Numbered from the stretch's first letter, positions 28,783 through 38,686 are shown. The stretch: DNA of 64,000 nucleotides from Aeromonas rivipollensis (GCF_010974825.1 NZ_JAAILA010000031.1:62001-126000); one strand, 5' to 3'. The notes: generated by a model from the sequence alone, not told the origin. Numbers and translations are program-made.

Positions 28783-30786
28783 ATGAGCTTTCAGCATGAA
28801 TCATCACGTAACATGAATACGCTAGACGAACGCCTGCTTACCGCGATGGACGTGCTCCATACGCCCATCTGGGTCTATGACATCCAGCGTCACCACATTT
28901 ACTGGGCCAATGGCTCCGCCCTGGGGTTGTGGGAGGCGAGCTCCCTGGCCGAGCTGCAATCCCGCGACTTCTCGGCCGACATGGCCGCCGCCATCGATCT
29001 GCTGTTGCAGCGTTATCTCGGTGATTTTCAACAGGATCGCAGTTACAACGAGTGGTGGACCCTCTCCCCCAAGGGGGTCAAGAAGCAGGTCTATCTGCGC
29101 CTCTCCGGCATCCAGCTCGCCGGGCGCCAGATGATGATGACGGAGGCGGTCATCGATGCCGACACCCTCTATCAGGAGTCCTCCCTCGCCACTGGCGATA
29201 CCCTGGCCTGCCTGTTCGACAACGAGGGGGCCCTCGAGAGCGGCAACCACCACTTCGACATGTGTTTTGGCACCGGCATCACCCGGCTGGCCCAGGTCTT
29301 CTCCGGTGACGACGAGGCCTTCTACACCCGGCTCTCCCGGGTGGGGGAGGTGGTGGCCGAGGGGGAGTGCCGGACCCAGAAGGGGATGCGCTGGTTCCAG
29401 TATCAGTTCCGCCACATCCAGCAGGGTGCGCGGATCTTGCTGACCATGCGGGACATCACGGATCGCAAGCTCGAGGAGCTCGAACACCGTCACCTGGCCT
29501 GGCACGACTCCCTCACCGGCCTGCTCAATCGCTACGGCCTGATGAAGTCCCTCGAGGCCTATTGCGGCCTGGGGGGGCGCTTTGCCCTGGTGTTCATGGA
29601 CTTGGACAACTTCAAGCTGGTCAATGACAACTATGGCCACAAGGCGGGGGATCGCCTGCTGGAGCGGGTGGCCGGGCGGCTCAAGCAGATCTGCCCGCGG
29701 GACGTGGAGCTGGCGCGCCTCGGCGGGGACGAGTTCACCGCCCTGGTGCCTCTCAGTCAGGCCAGCGAGCGAGCGCAGGAGGTGGCTGATCTCATGCTCT
29801 CCCAGATGAGCAAACCGCTGCAGCTGAGCGGGGTGCCTGAGGTCACCATAGGCGGCAGCATCGGCATCGCCATCTATCCGGACGACGCGGACGACGGGGA
29901 CAACCTCATCACCCGTGCCGACATGGCCATGTACCAGGCCAAGCAGATGGGGCGCCTGCGTTGGCAGCGCTTCACCCCCAGCATGCAGCAGAGCCTGCAC
30001 CGCAAGCTGACCCTGAAGCAGTTTCTGGCCAAGGCCGTCGGCCGGGGGGAGCTGAGCCTGCGCTATCAACCCCAGGTGGACGTGGCCCAGGGGAAGCTCA
30101 TCGGCCTGGAGGCACTGTTGCGCTGGTACAACCCCGTGCTCGGGCACGTCTCGCCGGCGGAGTTCATTCCGCTTGCCGAAGAGATGGGGCTGATCCGTGA
30201 AATAGGGAGCTGGGTGCTCGCCACCGCCTTGGCCCAGATGGGGGAGTGGCAGCGCCAATGGCAGGTGCGGGTGCCGGTGTCGGTCAACCTCTCCGGCTTC
30301 CAGCTCTCCGCCTCCCTGCCGGGGCAGGTGGCGCAGCAGCTCAGGGAGTCCGAGGTCGAGGCGGGCCTGCTGACGCTGGAGCTGTCCGAAACCGTGCTGA
30401 TGCTGGACATGAAGGGTTGCATCGAGATCCTCGACGCCCTGAGCGAGCAGGGGATCAAGATCGCCATCGACGACTTCGGCACCGGCTACTCCTCCCTGGC
30501 CTACCTCAACCGTCTGCCCATCGACACCATCAAGCTGGATCGCTCCTTCGTGGTGGGGCTGAACCTGCCGGTGATCCGAGCCACCGTGGCCATGGCCACC
30601 AGCCTGGGGCTCGGGATCCTGGCGGAAGGGGTGGAGGACGAGCACGAGCTGGCGGCCCTGCGGGCCCAGGGCTGTCATGTCTTCCAGGGGTTCCTGTTCA
30701 GCACCCCCATGACCCCGGAGGAGGTGGCGGCGGCAGGCTTCGGGATCCGCTGCAAGCTTGGTCACTATCCGCTGATCAGCACCTGA
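28783..30786 (+). CDS. GGDEF-EAL cyclic-di-GMP protein with N-terminal PAS
   Basis: A 667-residue cytoplasmic protein. An N-terminal PAS-like domain (about residues 20-110, PIWVYDIQRHHIYWANGSA) and a second sensor segment precede a GGDEF domain with intact GGDEF at 314-318 and an EAL domain with EAL at 443-445. The EAL catalytic motifs DDFGTGYSSL and the EGVED motif are intact, so phosphodiesterase activity is likely; the residues before GGDEF do not form a clean RxxD inhibitory site. No membrane helices. The ATG at 28813 is an alternative start. Confidence 0.9.
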   Translation: MSFQHESSRNMNTLDERLLTAMDVLHTPIWVYDIQRHHIYWANGSALGLWEASSLAELQSRDFSADMAAAIDLLLQRYLGDFQQDRSYNEWWTLSPKGVKKQVYLRLSGIQLAGRQMMMTEAVIDADTLYQESSLATGDTLACLFDNEGALESGNHHFDMCFGTGITRLAQVFSGDDEAFYTRLSRVGEVVAEGECRTQKGMRWFQYQFRHIQQGARILLTMRDITDRKLEELEHRHLAWHDSLTGLLNRYGLMKSLEAYCGLGGRFALVFMDLDNFKLVNDNYGHKAGDRLLERVAGRLKQICPRDVELARLGGDEFTALVPLSQASERAQEVADLMLSQMSKPLQLSGVPEVTIGGSIGIAIYPDDADDGDNLITRADMAMYQAKQMGRLRWQRFTPSMQQSLHRKLTLKQFLAKAVGRGELSLRYQPQVDVAQGKLIGLEALLRWYNPVLGHVSPAEFIPLAEEMGLIREIGSWVLATALAQMGEWQRQWQVRVPVSVNLSGFQLSASLPGQVAQQLRESEVEAGLLTLELSETVLMLDMKGCIEILDALSEQGIKIAIDDFGTGYSSLAYLNRLPIDTIKLDRSFVVGLNLPVIRATVAMATSLGLGILAEGVEDEHELAALRAQGCHVFQGFLFSTPMTPEEVAAAGFGIRCKLGHYPLIST

Positions 30787-30806
30787 TACCACCGCTGACA
30801 CTGTGC

Positions 30807-30837
30807 GGCATGTCCCATTTCAGGAGCGCGACATGCC
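30807..30837. promoter_or_regulatory. Inverted repeat between the GGDEF-EAL gene and abgT
   Basis: Exact 8-bp arms GGCATGTC and GACATGCC separated by 15 bp lie just after the GGDEF-EAL stop. There is no T run, so it is not a typical terminator; it could be an operator for abgT or a transcript-stabilising hairpin. Confidence 0.4.
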
Positions 30838-30939
30838 AAATTAAACATAATTAATCGAATTTTTGTCTCATATCATGGGATTCATTAGACGTTATCGCTA
30901 GTATGCGCGCTCATTCCTTGGTAATGGAGTATCACCATA

Positions 30940-32502
30940 ATGAGTCAAGCCGCAGTGAACGAGCGTCCGGCCAGTCCCAATGGCTGGTTGAACCGCTTCC
31001 TGAACGGGGTCGAGAAGGCGGGCAACAAGCTGCCGGATCCCGCCATGTTGTTCCTCTATGCCTTGCTGATCGTCTGGGTCGGCTCCTGGATAGGCTCCCA
31101 GTTCTCCTTCGATCTGGTCAATCCCCGCACCGGTGAGGCCGTGGTGGTCAACAACCTGTTGACCGGGGCAGGGCTGGCCGAGTTTCTCGCCAGCATGGTC
31201 ACCACCTTCACCGGCTTTGCACCGCTCGGCATAGTGCTGGTGGCCATGCTGGGGGTCGGGGTGGCCGAGCAGTCTGGCTTCATCAACACCGGCCTGAAGA
31301 AGCTGCTCAAGGTCACACCGGCGCGCTTCCTGACCCCCATGCTGATCCTGGTGGCCATCGTCAGCCATACGGCGGCAGATGCGGGCTATGTGCTGGTGAT
31401 CCCCATTGGCGGCATCATCTTCCATGCGGCGGGCCGTCATCCGCTGGCGGGCATAGCTGCGGCCTTTGCCGGGGTCTCCGGCGGCTTCGCCGCCAACTTC
31501 CTGCCCTCCGGCGGGGATGCGCTGCTGCAGGGGTTCACCCAGTCGGCGGCCCAGTTGCTCGACCCCGACTACATGGTCAACACCCTGTGCAACATCATCT
31601 TCACCGGCGCCTCCTCCCTGCTGATCATCTGTGTGGGCTGGTTTGTCACCGAGAAGATAGTGGAGCCGCGCCTCAAGCAGGTGCCCCTCAACGAGGATCT
31701 GGAGAGTGCCGACGAGATGGGGCGCTACAGCGCGCAGGAGAGCCGGGCCTTCAACTGGGCCGGGTTTGCCATGCTGGCGGCCGTGGTGCTGCTGGGGCTG
31801 GCCCTGTCCCCGGACGACTCGCCGATGCGGGCACCGGATGGATCGCTCACCACCTTCGCGGCACCCGTGATGAAGTCCATAGTGCCCCTCATCTTCCTGC
31901 TCTTCATCCTGCCCGGCATCGTCTACGGTTTCGTGGCGGGGAGCTTCAAGAGCGGCAAGGATGTGATCGATGCCATGTCCGCCACCATGAACAAGATGGG
32001 CTCCTACATGGTGATGGCCTTCTTCTGCGCCCTCTTCATCAAGGCGTTCGGTGACTCCAACCTGGGAACCCTGCTGGCCCTCTCCGGCGCCGAGGTGCTC
32101 CACGCCCTGGCGCTGCCGGGGGAGGTGACCATCGTCGGCATGATTCTGCTCACCGCCAGCGTCAACCTGGTGGTGGGCTCGGCCTCGGCCAAGTGGGCGC
32201 TCATCAGCCCCATCCTGGTGCCCATGCTGATGGCGGTGGGGATCTCCCCCGAGCTGACCCAGGCCGCCTATCGGGTAGGGGATTCCGCCTCCAACATCAT
32301 CACCCCGCTGATGGTCTTCTTCCCCCTGGTGGTGGTCTATTGCCAGCAGTATGTGAAGAGCACCGGCATCGGCACCCTGGTCTCCATGATGCTGCCCTAT
32401 TCCCTGGCCTTCCTGGTGAGCTGGACATGCTTCCTGCTGCTCTACTGGGCGCTGGGCTTCCCGCTCGGGCTGCAGGCTCCTTATGTGTATCCTGCCCCCT
32501 GA
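30940..32502 (+). CDS. abgT: AbgT-family transporter
   Basis: A 520-residue inner-membrane carrier of the AbgT family (p-aminobenzoyl-glutamate uptake in E. coli; sulfonamide/p-aminobenzoate efflux in MtrF/YdaH). About 12 helices; family motifs AIVSHTAADAGYVLVIP, GVSGGFAANFLPSGGDAL and GDSASNIITPLM are clear. It stands alone without abgA/abgB hydrolase genes, which makes the YdaH/efflux alternative worth keeping open. Ends at a strong terminator. Confidence 0.92.
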   Translation: MSQAAVNERPASPNGWLNRFLNGVEKAGNKLPDPAMLFLYALLIVWVGSWIGSQFSFDLVNPRTGEAVVVNNLLTGAGLAEFLASMVTTFTGFAPLGIVLVAMLGVGVAEQSGFINTGLKKLLKVTPARFLTPMLILVAIVSHTAADAGYVLVIPIGGIIFHAAGRHPLAGIAAAFAGVSGGFAANFLPSGGDALLQGFTQSAAQLLDPDYMVNTLCNIIFTGASSLLIICVGWFVTEKIVEPRLKQVPLNEDLESADEMGRYSAQESRAFNWAGFAMLAAVVLLGLALSPDDSPMRAPDGSLTTFAAPVMKSIVPLIFLLFILPGIVYGFVAGSFKSGKDVIDAMSATMNKMGSYMVMAFFCALFIKAFGDSNLGTLLALSGAEVLHALALPGEVTIVGMILLTASVNLVVGSASAKWALISPILVPMLMAVGISPELTQAAYRVGDSASNIITPLMVFFPLVVVYCQQYVKSTGIGTLVSMMLPYSLAFLVSWTCFLLLYWALGFPLGLQAPYVYPAP

Positions 32503-32508
32503 GGGTGA

Positions 32509-32537
32509 CGAGGGGCCTTGGGCCCCTCGCTTTTTTT
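32509..32537 (+). terminator. Terminator of the AbgT-family gene
   Basis: Nine-bp stem CGAGGGGCC/GGCCCCTCG with a 3-nt loop and a run of seven Ts, seven bases after the stop codon. Confidence 0.92.
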
Positions 32538-32569
32538 GGGTACAGTGTGACCTTCATTTTGGAGGCACC

Positions 32570-33295
32570 ATGAACCCGACCATCGATCTCATCCTTTCCC
32601 ATCGCTCCATTCGTCAGTTCACCCCTGAGCCCATCAGCGCCTCGCAACTCGATCAGATACTGAGCGCCGCCCAGAGCGCCTCCAGCTCCAGCTTCCTCCA
32701 GGCCAACAGCCTCATCCGGGTGACCGACAGGGGGCTGCGCGCCACCCTGGCCGAGCTGGCCGGACACCAGGCCTACGTGGCCGAGGCGGCGGAGTTCCTG
32801 CTGTTTTGCGCCGACTATCAACGCCACAGCCAGATAGTGCCGGACGCCCAGACCGGCTTCGTGGAGCAGCTCATGATCGGCGCCATCGACGGCGCCCTGA
32901 TGGCCCAGAATGCCCTGCTGGCGGCCCAGTCCCTGGGCCTTGGCGGCGTCTACATCGGCGGCATTCGCAACAACCCGGCGGCGGTGAGCGAGCTGCTGGG
33001 ACTGCCCCATCAGGTGATACCGCTGTTCGGCCTCTGCCTGGGTCATCCCGCCCAGCAGCCGGAGCAGAAGCCGCGGCTGCCCCGCGCCCTGGTGGTGCAC
33101 GAGAACCGCTATCCAGAGACGCTCGATCGCGCTCTGCTGGCGCAATACGACAGCCAAATCCACGACTACTACCTGGCCCGCAGCAGCAACAACAAGGTGC
33201 AGACCTGGAGCGGACAGATCAAGGCCATCCTTGGCAAGGAGGCGCGTCCCTTCATGCTGGGCTTCCTCCAGTCGAAGGGGTTTTGCCTCAAGTAA
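32570..33295 (+). CDS. nfsA: Oxygen-insensitive NADPH nitroreductase
   Basis: FMN-dependent nitroreductase, 241 residues, near the E. coli NfsA length (240). The N-terminal SHRSIRQFTPEPIS is the FMN-phosphate motif, and GLGGVYIGGIRNN with LPHQVIPLFGLCLGHP are family signatures. The start at 32570 follows GGAGG with ideal spacing. Reduces nitroaromatics and quinones by two electrons in the cytosol. Confidence 0.93.
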   Translation: MNPTIDLILSHRSIRQFTPEPISASQLDQILSAAQSASSSSFLQANSLIRVTDRGLRATLAELAGHQAYVAEAAEFLLFCADYQRHSQIVPDAQTGFVEQLMIGAIDGALMAQNALLAAQSLGLGGVYIGGIRNNPAAVSELLGLPHQVIPLFGLCLGHPAQQPEQKPRLPRALVVHENRYPETLDRALLAQYDSQIHDYYLARSSNNKVQTWSGQIKAILGKEARPFMLGFLQSKGFCLK

Positions 33296-33454
33296 TGGGG
33301 GCGGCGGGCGATATGGAGCATGAGGCCCCTGGCATCGCCATCGCCGCGGCTCCCTTGCGTTGTTGTGAGGCAAGGTGCGATCTGGGCGCTACCCTATGCG
33401 GGTAAGCTGTTGTAGGATCACGCAATTGGATTGGGACAGGAGTGTGAATACCCT

Positions 33455-34219
33455 ATGATTTTAACCTTGATATTGCTGTCGATTGGCGCACTCCTGTTTC
33501 TGGTCATCGCCTATAACGTGGTGCAGCAATACAAACAGAAGGCGGAAGCCGACAAGCGCCAGGCCATCGCCCGCCACAAGGCAGTGGCGGACGAGACGGA
33601 GGAGGTGCTGCTGAACGTCAACCTGGTGCCCTTCTCCAAGAACATGGTGCTGCTGCTGCAACACCGGATCCTGGATGCCTACCGCGCCATAGTGCAGGTC
33701 ATGCCGAACGCCCAGGTCAAGCAGCGCATCATCGACGTCCAGACCCAGATCAAGAACGTGCAGGAGAACTACAGCAGTCAGGACGAGGGGCACTTCAAGA
33801 CCCCGGAGTCCGACCGTCAGGCGATCCAGATGCTGCAGCTGGCCAAGAAGATGCGGGCCGTGCTGCGGGTCGAGCACAACAAGGGCAAGATAGACCCTCA
33901 GGGGTTTGCCCAGGAAGATCGCCGCCTCGAGCTGATGCAGCTCAAGATCAACATCGCCAACCTGATCAAGCGGGCCATGGATGCCCAGATCCAGGGGCAG
34001 TACGGCACCTGCCGTCAGCTCTATACCAAGGGGCTCGGCGCCCTGGCCAATGTCTCCGACAAGGACCCTTACCTGCTGGCGCGGGAAGAGGACATGCGAC
34101 AGGGGATGCGCCAGCTGGAAGAGCATCTGCAGCAGCACAGCGAGAAGGAGCTGCAAAACATCAAGGACAAAGAAGCGGACGAGCTCGATGTCCTGTTCCA
34201 ACCCAAGAAGAAATGGTGA
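33455..34219 (+). CDS. Uncharacterised membrane-anchored coiled-coil protein
   Basis: A 254-residue protein with one N-terminal membrane helix (residues 2-22) and a long, charged, mostly helical cytoplasmic part with heptad-like regions. Homologous open frames occur in Vibrio and Aeromonas, but I know no function. The start at 33455 is preceded by GGAG at a somewhat long distance. The stop is 2 bp before the YecM-like gene, so the two form an operon. Confidence 0.75.
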   Translation: MILTLILLSIGALLFLVIAYNVVQQYKQKAEADKRQAIARHKAVADETEEVLLNVNLVPFSKNMVLLLQHRILDAYRAIVQVMPNAQVKQRIIDVQTQIKNVQENYSSQDEGHFKTPESDRQAIQMLQLAKKMRAVLRVEHNKGKIDPQGFAQEDRRLELMQLKINIANLIKRAMDAQIQGQYGTCRQLYTKGLGALANVSDKDPYLLAREEDMRQGMRQLEEHLQQHSEKELQNIKDKEADELDVLFQPKKKW

Positions 34220-34221
34220 TC

Positions 34222-34767
34222 ATGTCTCATCCACTGGATACCACGCTGGGGCCCATGGCCCCATTCGTTTGCCAACTGCTCACTGAAATGCACGCCCTCA
34301 TGGGGGAGAGCGACGTCCCTGTGGTGGATCATCTCTGCTACCGCGCCGCCAGCTTGCCGGAATACCTGGCCCTGAAAGAGACGCTGGCGCGCCATGGGGT
34401 GCTGCTGGTGGAGGGAATGATAGGAGGCCGCCCCATCGCCACCTATCGCCTGCATCAGCCCGTCTGCTGGCAGCAGGTCACTGTCCCCTGCATCGAGCTG
34501 GCCGCCCCCAAGGCAGGCCGCGCCCATCAGGCGGGGCTGGAGCACATAGAGCTGGTGGTGCCCTCACTGCCGGCGCTGGTGGCCGCGCATCCCGGGCTTG
34601 CGTTCAAGACAGCCAACATGGACGACGGGCGCAACCCTGATGTGGGACTGATGCTGCCGTCGGGGCAAATCAAGTTTCATCTGCGCCCTTTGAGCGAGGT
34701 GATCGACGAGGAGCTGCACACCGGCGCCGTGGTGCCGGTGCCGGCGGATTATTACGACGGCCAGTGA
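34222..34767 (+). CDS. YecM-like VOC-fold protein
   Basis: A 181-residue protein matching the E. coli YecM family, a vicinal-oxygen-chelate fold protein likely to bind a metal. The pattern VDHLCYRAASLPEYLALKETL and EHIELVVPS in the two halves carries the histidine and glutamate residues expected of the metal site. Immediately follows the coiled-coil membrane protein gene. Enzymatic role unknown. Confidence 0.83.
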   Translation: MSHPLDTTLGPMAPFVCQLLTEMHALMGESDVPVVDHLCYRAASLPEYLALKETLARHGVLLVEGMIGGRPIATYRLHQPVCWQQVTVPCIELAAPKAGRAHQAGLEHIELVVPSLPALVAAHPGLAFKTANMDDGRNPDVGLMLPSGQIKFHLRPLSEVIDEELHTGAVVPVPADYYDGQ

Positions 34768-34780
34768 GTTGAGGGCCCCG

Positions 34781-36001
34781 TCACTGGCGTGACGAGGCGT
34801 GACAGGAGAGGGGCGGCGCCGCGCGCTCCTTGAGATGGCCGAGCCAGAGGCTCAAGGCGGCGGTGACGCAGAGCACCAGCTCGATGCCGAGCACCAATCC
34901 CCAGAGGCCCCCCCGCTCCCAGAAGGGATGCAAGTAAAGCCCCCCCAGACTGGCCCCCAGATAATACCCCACCAGATAGAGCGACGAGGCGAGCGCCCTG
35001 TTGTGCTCCACATGCTGGCCGACCCAGGCGCTGGCGCAGGCGTGGGCGAGGAAGAAGCCGAAACTCGAGACCAGCAGGCCACCTATGATGGCGGCAAGGG
35101 TCCCCTGCAGCAGGGCGAGACTGCCGAGTGCCATCAGGGCTATCCCCGCCAGCAGCAGGCGCTGGGCCCCAAAGCGATGGGCACAGCGGCCGCTCAGGGA
35201 GGAGGCGAGGGTGCCGGTGAGGTAGGTCAGAAACAGCATGCCGAGCCACTGGGTCGGCAGGGAGAAGGGGGCCTTGGCCAGCAGGAAGGTGAGGTAGCTG
35301 TACTGGTTCAGGAACACCATGAAGTTGAGCCCGCCGATGAGATAGGCCCCCAGCAGCAAGGGGTTGCCGAGGTGGCTCTGGATGGCCCCGCGCAGTTGTC
35401 CGGGCGCCGCCACCACGGCCACGAAACGGGTCTGGGCGGGTAGCAACCAGATGATCAGCGGCAGCAGGGTGAGACTGATAAGCCCGATCCCGAGGAAGGT
35501 ATGTTGCCAGTCGCCAAACCAGCCCGCCAGCAGGCCGCCGACCACCCGGCCGGCGATGCCGCCGAGGGAGTTGGCGGCGATATAGACCCCCACCGCCGAG
35601 AGCAGGGCGCGCTTGCTGAACTCTTCTCCCATGTAGGCGATGGCGGTGGCAGGCAGCCCGGCCAGGAGCGCCCCCTGCAGGATGCGCAGGCACACCAGCA
35701 GATCGAAGCGAGTCACCCAGGGAATGCACAGGGAAAGCAGTATGGCGCAGGTTAAGGTCCACAGCATGATCCGGCGACGCCCGAACCTGTCCGCCAGGCG
35801 GGCGCAGATGAGCAGCGATCCCGCGAGCCCGGCGGTGCAGCCCGCCAGGGTCCATCCCGCCGACAGGGAGCTGACGGAGAACACCTGTGCCAGCAGGGGC
35901 AGCAGGGGATGGGTCTGATAGAGATTGAGAAATACTAGGAAGGAGCCCAGGCTGAGGGCCAGGGTGGCGCGTATCCATTCGCGACTGCCTACTTCGATCA
36001 T
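34781..36001 (-). CDS. MFS transporter, YnfM-like
   Basis: A 406-residue major-facilitator protein with 12 helices, the loop 2-3 motif ARLADRFGRRRIM, and the YnfM-like segments SFGFFLAHACASAWVG and SSLYLVGYYLGASLGG. E. coli ynfM has a divergent LysR gene, ynfL, and the same arrangement is seen here, which supports orthology of the pair. Substrate unknown (E. coli YnfM is linked to arabinose and drug efflux). Confidence 0.87.
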   Translation of the reverse strand: MIEVGSREWIRATLALSLGSFLVFLNLYQTHPLLPLLAQVFSVSSLSAGWTLAGCTAGLAGSLLICARLADRFGRRRIMLWTLTCAILLSLCIPWVTRFDLLVCLRILQGALLAGLPATAIAYMGEEFSKRALLSAVGVYIAANSLGGIAGRVVGGLLAGWFGDWQHTFLGIGLISLTLLPLIIWLLPAQTRFVAVVAAPGQLRGAIQSHLGNPLLLGAYLIGGLNFMVFLNQYSYLTFLLAKAPFSLPTQWLGMLFLTYLTGTLASSLSGRCAHRFGAQRLLLAGIALMALGSLALLQGTLAAIIGGLLVSSFGFFLAHACASAWVGQHVEHNRALASSLYLVGYYLGASLGGLYLHPFWERGGLWGLVLGIELVLCVTAALSLWLGHLKERAAPPLSCHASSRQ

Positions 36002-36068
36002 ATGGAGTTGTCCCGACGACTTTTGTGCAGAGTAGTGGGTCGCTCTATATAAATATAATATATTTAAG

Positions 36069-36083
36069 TTATCAGTCTGATAA
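36069..36083. promoter_or_regulatory. Perfect 7-1-7 palindrome, candidate LysR operator
   Basis: TTATCAG-T-CTGATAA lies 12 bp upstream of the LysR ATG, in the 93-bp divergent promoter shared with the MFS gene. The size and T...A ends fit a LysR recognition site. The surrounding sequence is very AT-rich. Confidence 0.6.
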
Positions 36084-36094
36084 ATGGAATTGAT

Positions 36095-37006
36095 ATGGAT
36101 CTGAAACAGCTCGGTTACCTGCTGGCGGTGCGGGACACGGGCTCCTTCACCAAGGCCGCCCAGGGCTTGCACGTGGCGCAACCGGCCGTCAGCATGGCCA
36201 TCGCCAAGCTGGAACAACAGCTCGAACTGCGCCTGTTCGACAGGCAGGATCGCAGCGTGCGGCTCACCCCTGAGGGGGAGGTGCTCTGCCGTCACGCCGA
36301 GCGGCTGCTGCTGCAGATGCACCAGGCAGAGGCGGAGATGGCCGAGCTCAAGGGACTGGAGCGGGGGGAGGTGCGCATCGGCATTCCCTACATGATGGGC
36401 TCCTATTACTTCCCGCCGATCCTGATGGCCTTCAAGCATAGCTACCCCGGTTTGAAGATCCGGGTGGAGGAGGCGGGCACCCGCGAGCTGCTCAGTCGCA
36501 TGGTGGACGGCAGCCTGGATCTGGCCATCCTTATCACCAGCGACTTGCCGCCGGCCCTCGAGGGAGCCCAGTTGCTGCGGGAAGAGATGCTGATGGTGGT
36601 GGGGGAGGAGCATCCCCTGCGCGGGGCCGGCGCCGTCTCGCTGCCACAGTTCTTCAGCCAGGAGCTCGCCATGTTCCGGCGGGGTTTCTACCACAGAGAG
36701 CACATGGAGGCGCTGGCACAGGGCTTGGGGATCGAGCCCAATATCGGCTTCGAGAGCAATCTCATCCCCCTGCTCAAAGCGGTGGTGCGGCAGGGGTTTG
36801 CCGTGACCACCTTCCTGCGCATGGCGCTGGAGGAGGAGACGGCGCTTTGCGGCATCCCCTTTGCTCCGCCCATCTTCCTCGATCTCTGCGTGGCCTGGCG
36901 GCGGGGAGATCCCCTCTCCATGGCCAACCGGGCGCTGCGGGATTTCCTGTTGGCACAGGCCAATCCAGAGTCAGCCCCAGACGGTGCCTTGATGGACAAT
37001 CAATAG
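36095..37006 (+). CDS. LysR-family regulator of the divergent MFS gene
   Basis: A 303-residue LTTR; HTH at residues 1-60 (LLAVRDTGSFTKAAQGLHVAQPAVSMAIAKLEQQLE) and effector domain from about 90. The pairing with a YnfM-like exporter mirrors E. coli ynfL-ynfM, and a perfect palindrome sits between them, so it probably controls the exporter and itself. It ends at a bidirectional terminator. Confidence 0.88.
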   Translation: MDLKQLGYLLAVRDTGSFTKAAQGLHVAQPAVSMAIAKLEQQLELRLFDRQDRSVRLTPEGEVLCRHAERLLLQMHQAEAEMAELKGLERGEVRIGIPYMMGSYYFPPILMAFKHSYPGLKIRVEEAGTRELLSRMVDGSLDLAILITSDLPPALEGAQLLREEMLMVVGEEHPLRGAGAVSLPQFFSQELAMFRRGFYHREHMEALAQGLGIEPNIGFESNLIPLLKAVVRQGFAVTTFLRMALEEETALCGIPFAPPIFLDLCVAWRRGDPLSMANRALRDFLLAQANPESAPDGALMDNQ

Positions 37007-37024
37007 GGCAGCGAAAACGCCAAC

Positions 37025-37053
37025 AAAAACGCCTCCCGATGGGAGGCGTTTTT
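37025..37053. terminator. Bidirectional terminator between the LysR gene and ribA
   Basis: Perfect 13-bp stem (37025-37037 with 37041-37053), 3-nt loop, A and T tracts on both sides; the two genes converge on it. Confidence 0.92.
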
Positions 37054-37078
37054 CATTCCGCTGCCAGGCTGCGAGCCA

Positions 37079-37672
37079 TCACTTCTTGAACAGATGATCC
37101 AGCTTGTTCGCCTTGGTGGAGAGATAGAACTCGTTGTGTGGATTGCGACCCTCCTGCAGGGGGACGCGCTCGGCCACCGGAATGCCAAAGGATTCCATCG
37201 CCTTCAGCTTGCGCGGGTTGTTGGTCATCAGGCGGAGGCTCTTGACCTCCAAGGCCTTCAGCATATCGGCACAAATGGTGTAATCGCGCATGTCGGCGGC
37301 AAAGCCCAGTGCCACGTTGGCCTCGACGGTGTCGGCGCCCTGATCCTGCAGATGATAGGCACGGATCTTGTTGAGCAGGCCTATGCCACGACCTTCCTGG
37401 CGGACATACAGCAAGACGCCGCGACCGGCCTTGGCGATCTTCTCCATGGCGGCCTGTAGCTGGAAGCCGCAGTCGCAACGCAGGCTGAACAGGGCGTCCC
37501 CGGTCAGACATTCGGAATGAATTCGGCCCAGTACGGGCTCACCGTCCGCGATATCGCCCATCACCAGTGCGGCGTGATCCTTGCCTGTACCGGTTTCCTG
37601 AAAGCCAACTAGCGTGAAGGTGCCCCAGGGGGTTGGCAACTTGGATTTAGCCACCAGGCTAATGCTGCTCAT
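37079..37672 (-). CDS. ribA: GTP cyclohydrolase II
   Basis: First step of riboflavin synthesis: opens GTP to 2,5-diamino-6-ribosylamino-4-pyrimidinone 5'-phosphate. The 197-residue protein has the zinc site [20 protein letters not shown] (three cysteines) and the catalytic segment [21 protein letters not shown]. coli RibA has 196 residues. Single-gene unit; I see no FMN riboswitch. Confidence 0.97.
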   Translation of the reverse strand: MSSISLVAKSKLPTPWGTFTLVGFQETGTGKDHAALVMGDIADGEPVLGRIHSECLTGDALFSLRCDCGFQLQAAMEKIAKAGRGVLLYVRQEGRGIGLLNKIRAYHLQDQGADTVEANVALGFAADMRDYTICADMLKALEVKSLRLMTNNPRKLKAMESFGIPVAERVPLQEGRNPHNEFYLSTKANKLDHLFKK

Positions 37673-37855
37673 AGGGTTGCTCCTGACTACAACTGCTTAA
37701 AAAAGGCGGCCAGTTTAGCGCGCCTTGTCCATAACAACCATAAGAACAAAACCTTGCAGGAGGGATGGGTTACCGGATTGGTCATAATAGGCGCAATCGC
37801 GACGACTTTTGCGCAATTGTGTGCCCTGACAACTGCCAGCGCCGGTGCATTCGGG

Positions 37856-37861
37856 TATAAT
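37856..37861 (+). promoter_or_regulatory. Candidate -10 box of the cmk-rpsA transcript
   Basis: A perfect TATAAT lies 73 bp upstream of the cmk ATG, followed by a GC-rich discriminator. No convincing -35 is at the standard distance. Confidence 0.45.
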
Positions 37862-37933
37862 CGGCGCCCATTACCCCATCCCGCCAGGGATGTGTGCAAC
37901 CAGTCAACATGCCGAGTGCGCAGGAGAAAAGTT

Positions 37934-38626
37934 ATGCCTCAGATGGCCCCCGTGATGACAATTGATGGCCCGAGTGGAGCCGGTAAGGGCACCCTGTGCC
38001 AGCTGTTGGCAGAGAAACTGGGATGGCACCTGCTCGACTCCGGTGCCATCTACCGGGTGCTGGCGCTGGCGGCCTTGCACCACGATGTGGAGCTCGACGC
38101 CGAAGCCGCGCTGGTGCCCCTGGCCGCCAATCTGGACGTGCAGTTCCAGGTCGATGGCGGACAGGTCAAGGTGGTGCTGGAAGGGGAGGATGTCTCCCGT
38201 ACCATCCGCTCCCAGGAAGTGAGCGATGCCGCCAGCAAGGTCGCCGTCTTCCCCCGCGTGCGCGAGGCGCTGCTGCGCCGCCAGCGTGCCTTCCGCCAGT
38301 TGCCGGGCCTTATTGCCGATGGCCGTGACATGGGGACTGTGGTTTTCCCCGAGGCCGAGGTGAAGATTTTCCTCGATGCCAGCGCGGAAGAGCGGGCGCA
38401 GCGCCGCTATAAGCAGTTGCAAGATAAGGGCTTTGATGTTAACTTTGAGCGTCTTTTAACCGAGATTCGGGAACGTGACGATCGCGACAGAAATCGCGCC
38501 GTTGCCCCCCTGAAACCCGCGGAAGATGCTCTTGTGGTAGACTCAACGTCTATGACCATAGATGACGTGCTGGCAACGGTGCTCGCCTATGCGGAGCAAC
38601 AACTTGGTGATGTCAGCACCAGCTGA
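37934..38626 (+). CDS. cmk: Cytidylate kinase
   Basis: Phosphorylates CMP and dCMP. 230 residues from ATG 37934 (AGGAG upstream). The P-loop [22 protein letters not shown] and the [11 protein letters not shown] motif are intact. It heads the widely conserved cmk-rpsA-ihfB block. Confidence 0.97.
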   Translation: MPQMAPVMTIDGPSGAGKGTLCQLLAEKLGWHLLDSGAIYRVLALAALHHDVELDAEAALVPLAANLDVQFQVDGGQVKVVLEGEDVSRTIRSQEVSDAASKVAVFPRVREALLRRQRAFRQLPGLIADGRDMGTVVFPEAEVKIFLDASAEERAQRRYKQLQDKGFDVNFERLLTEIRERDDRDRNRAVAPLKPAEDALVVDSTSMTIDDVLATVLAYAEQQLGDVSTS

Positions 38627-38686
38627 TGTCAGTCGTCTGCACCATGGATGGCGCAGATAATTTAAAACAACCCCGCTTGTGCCGGA

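Noticed and set aside
28822-30801. 659-codon open frame antisense to the GGDEF-EAL gene, and similar long antisense frames over nuo, nuoG, abgT and the NhaC-family gene
   Set aside because: They are products of high GC3 in the sense genes: compositions rich in Gly, His, Gln, Arg and Ala, no known domain and no ribosome sites.
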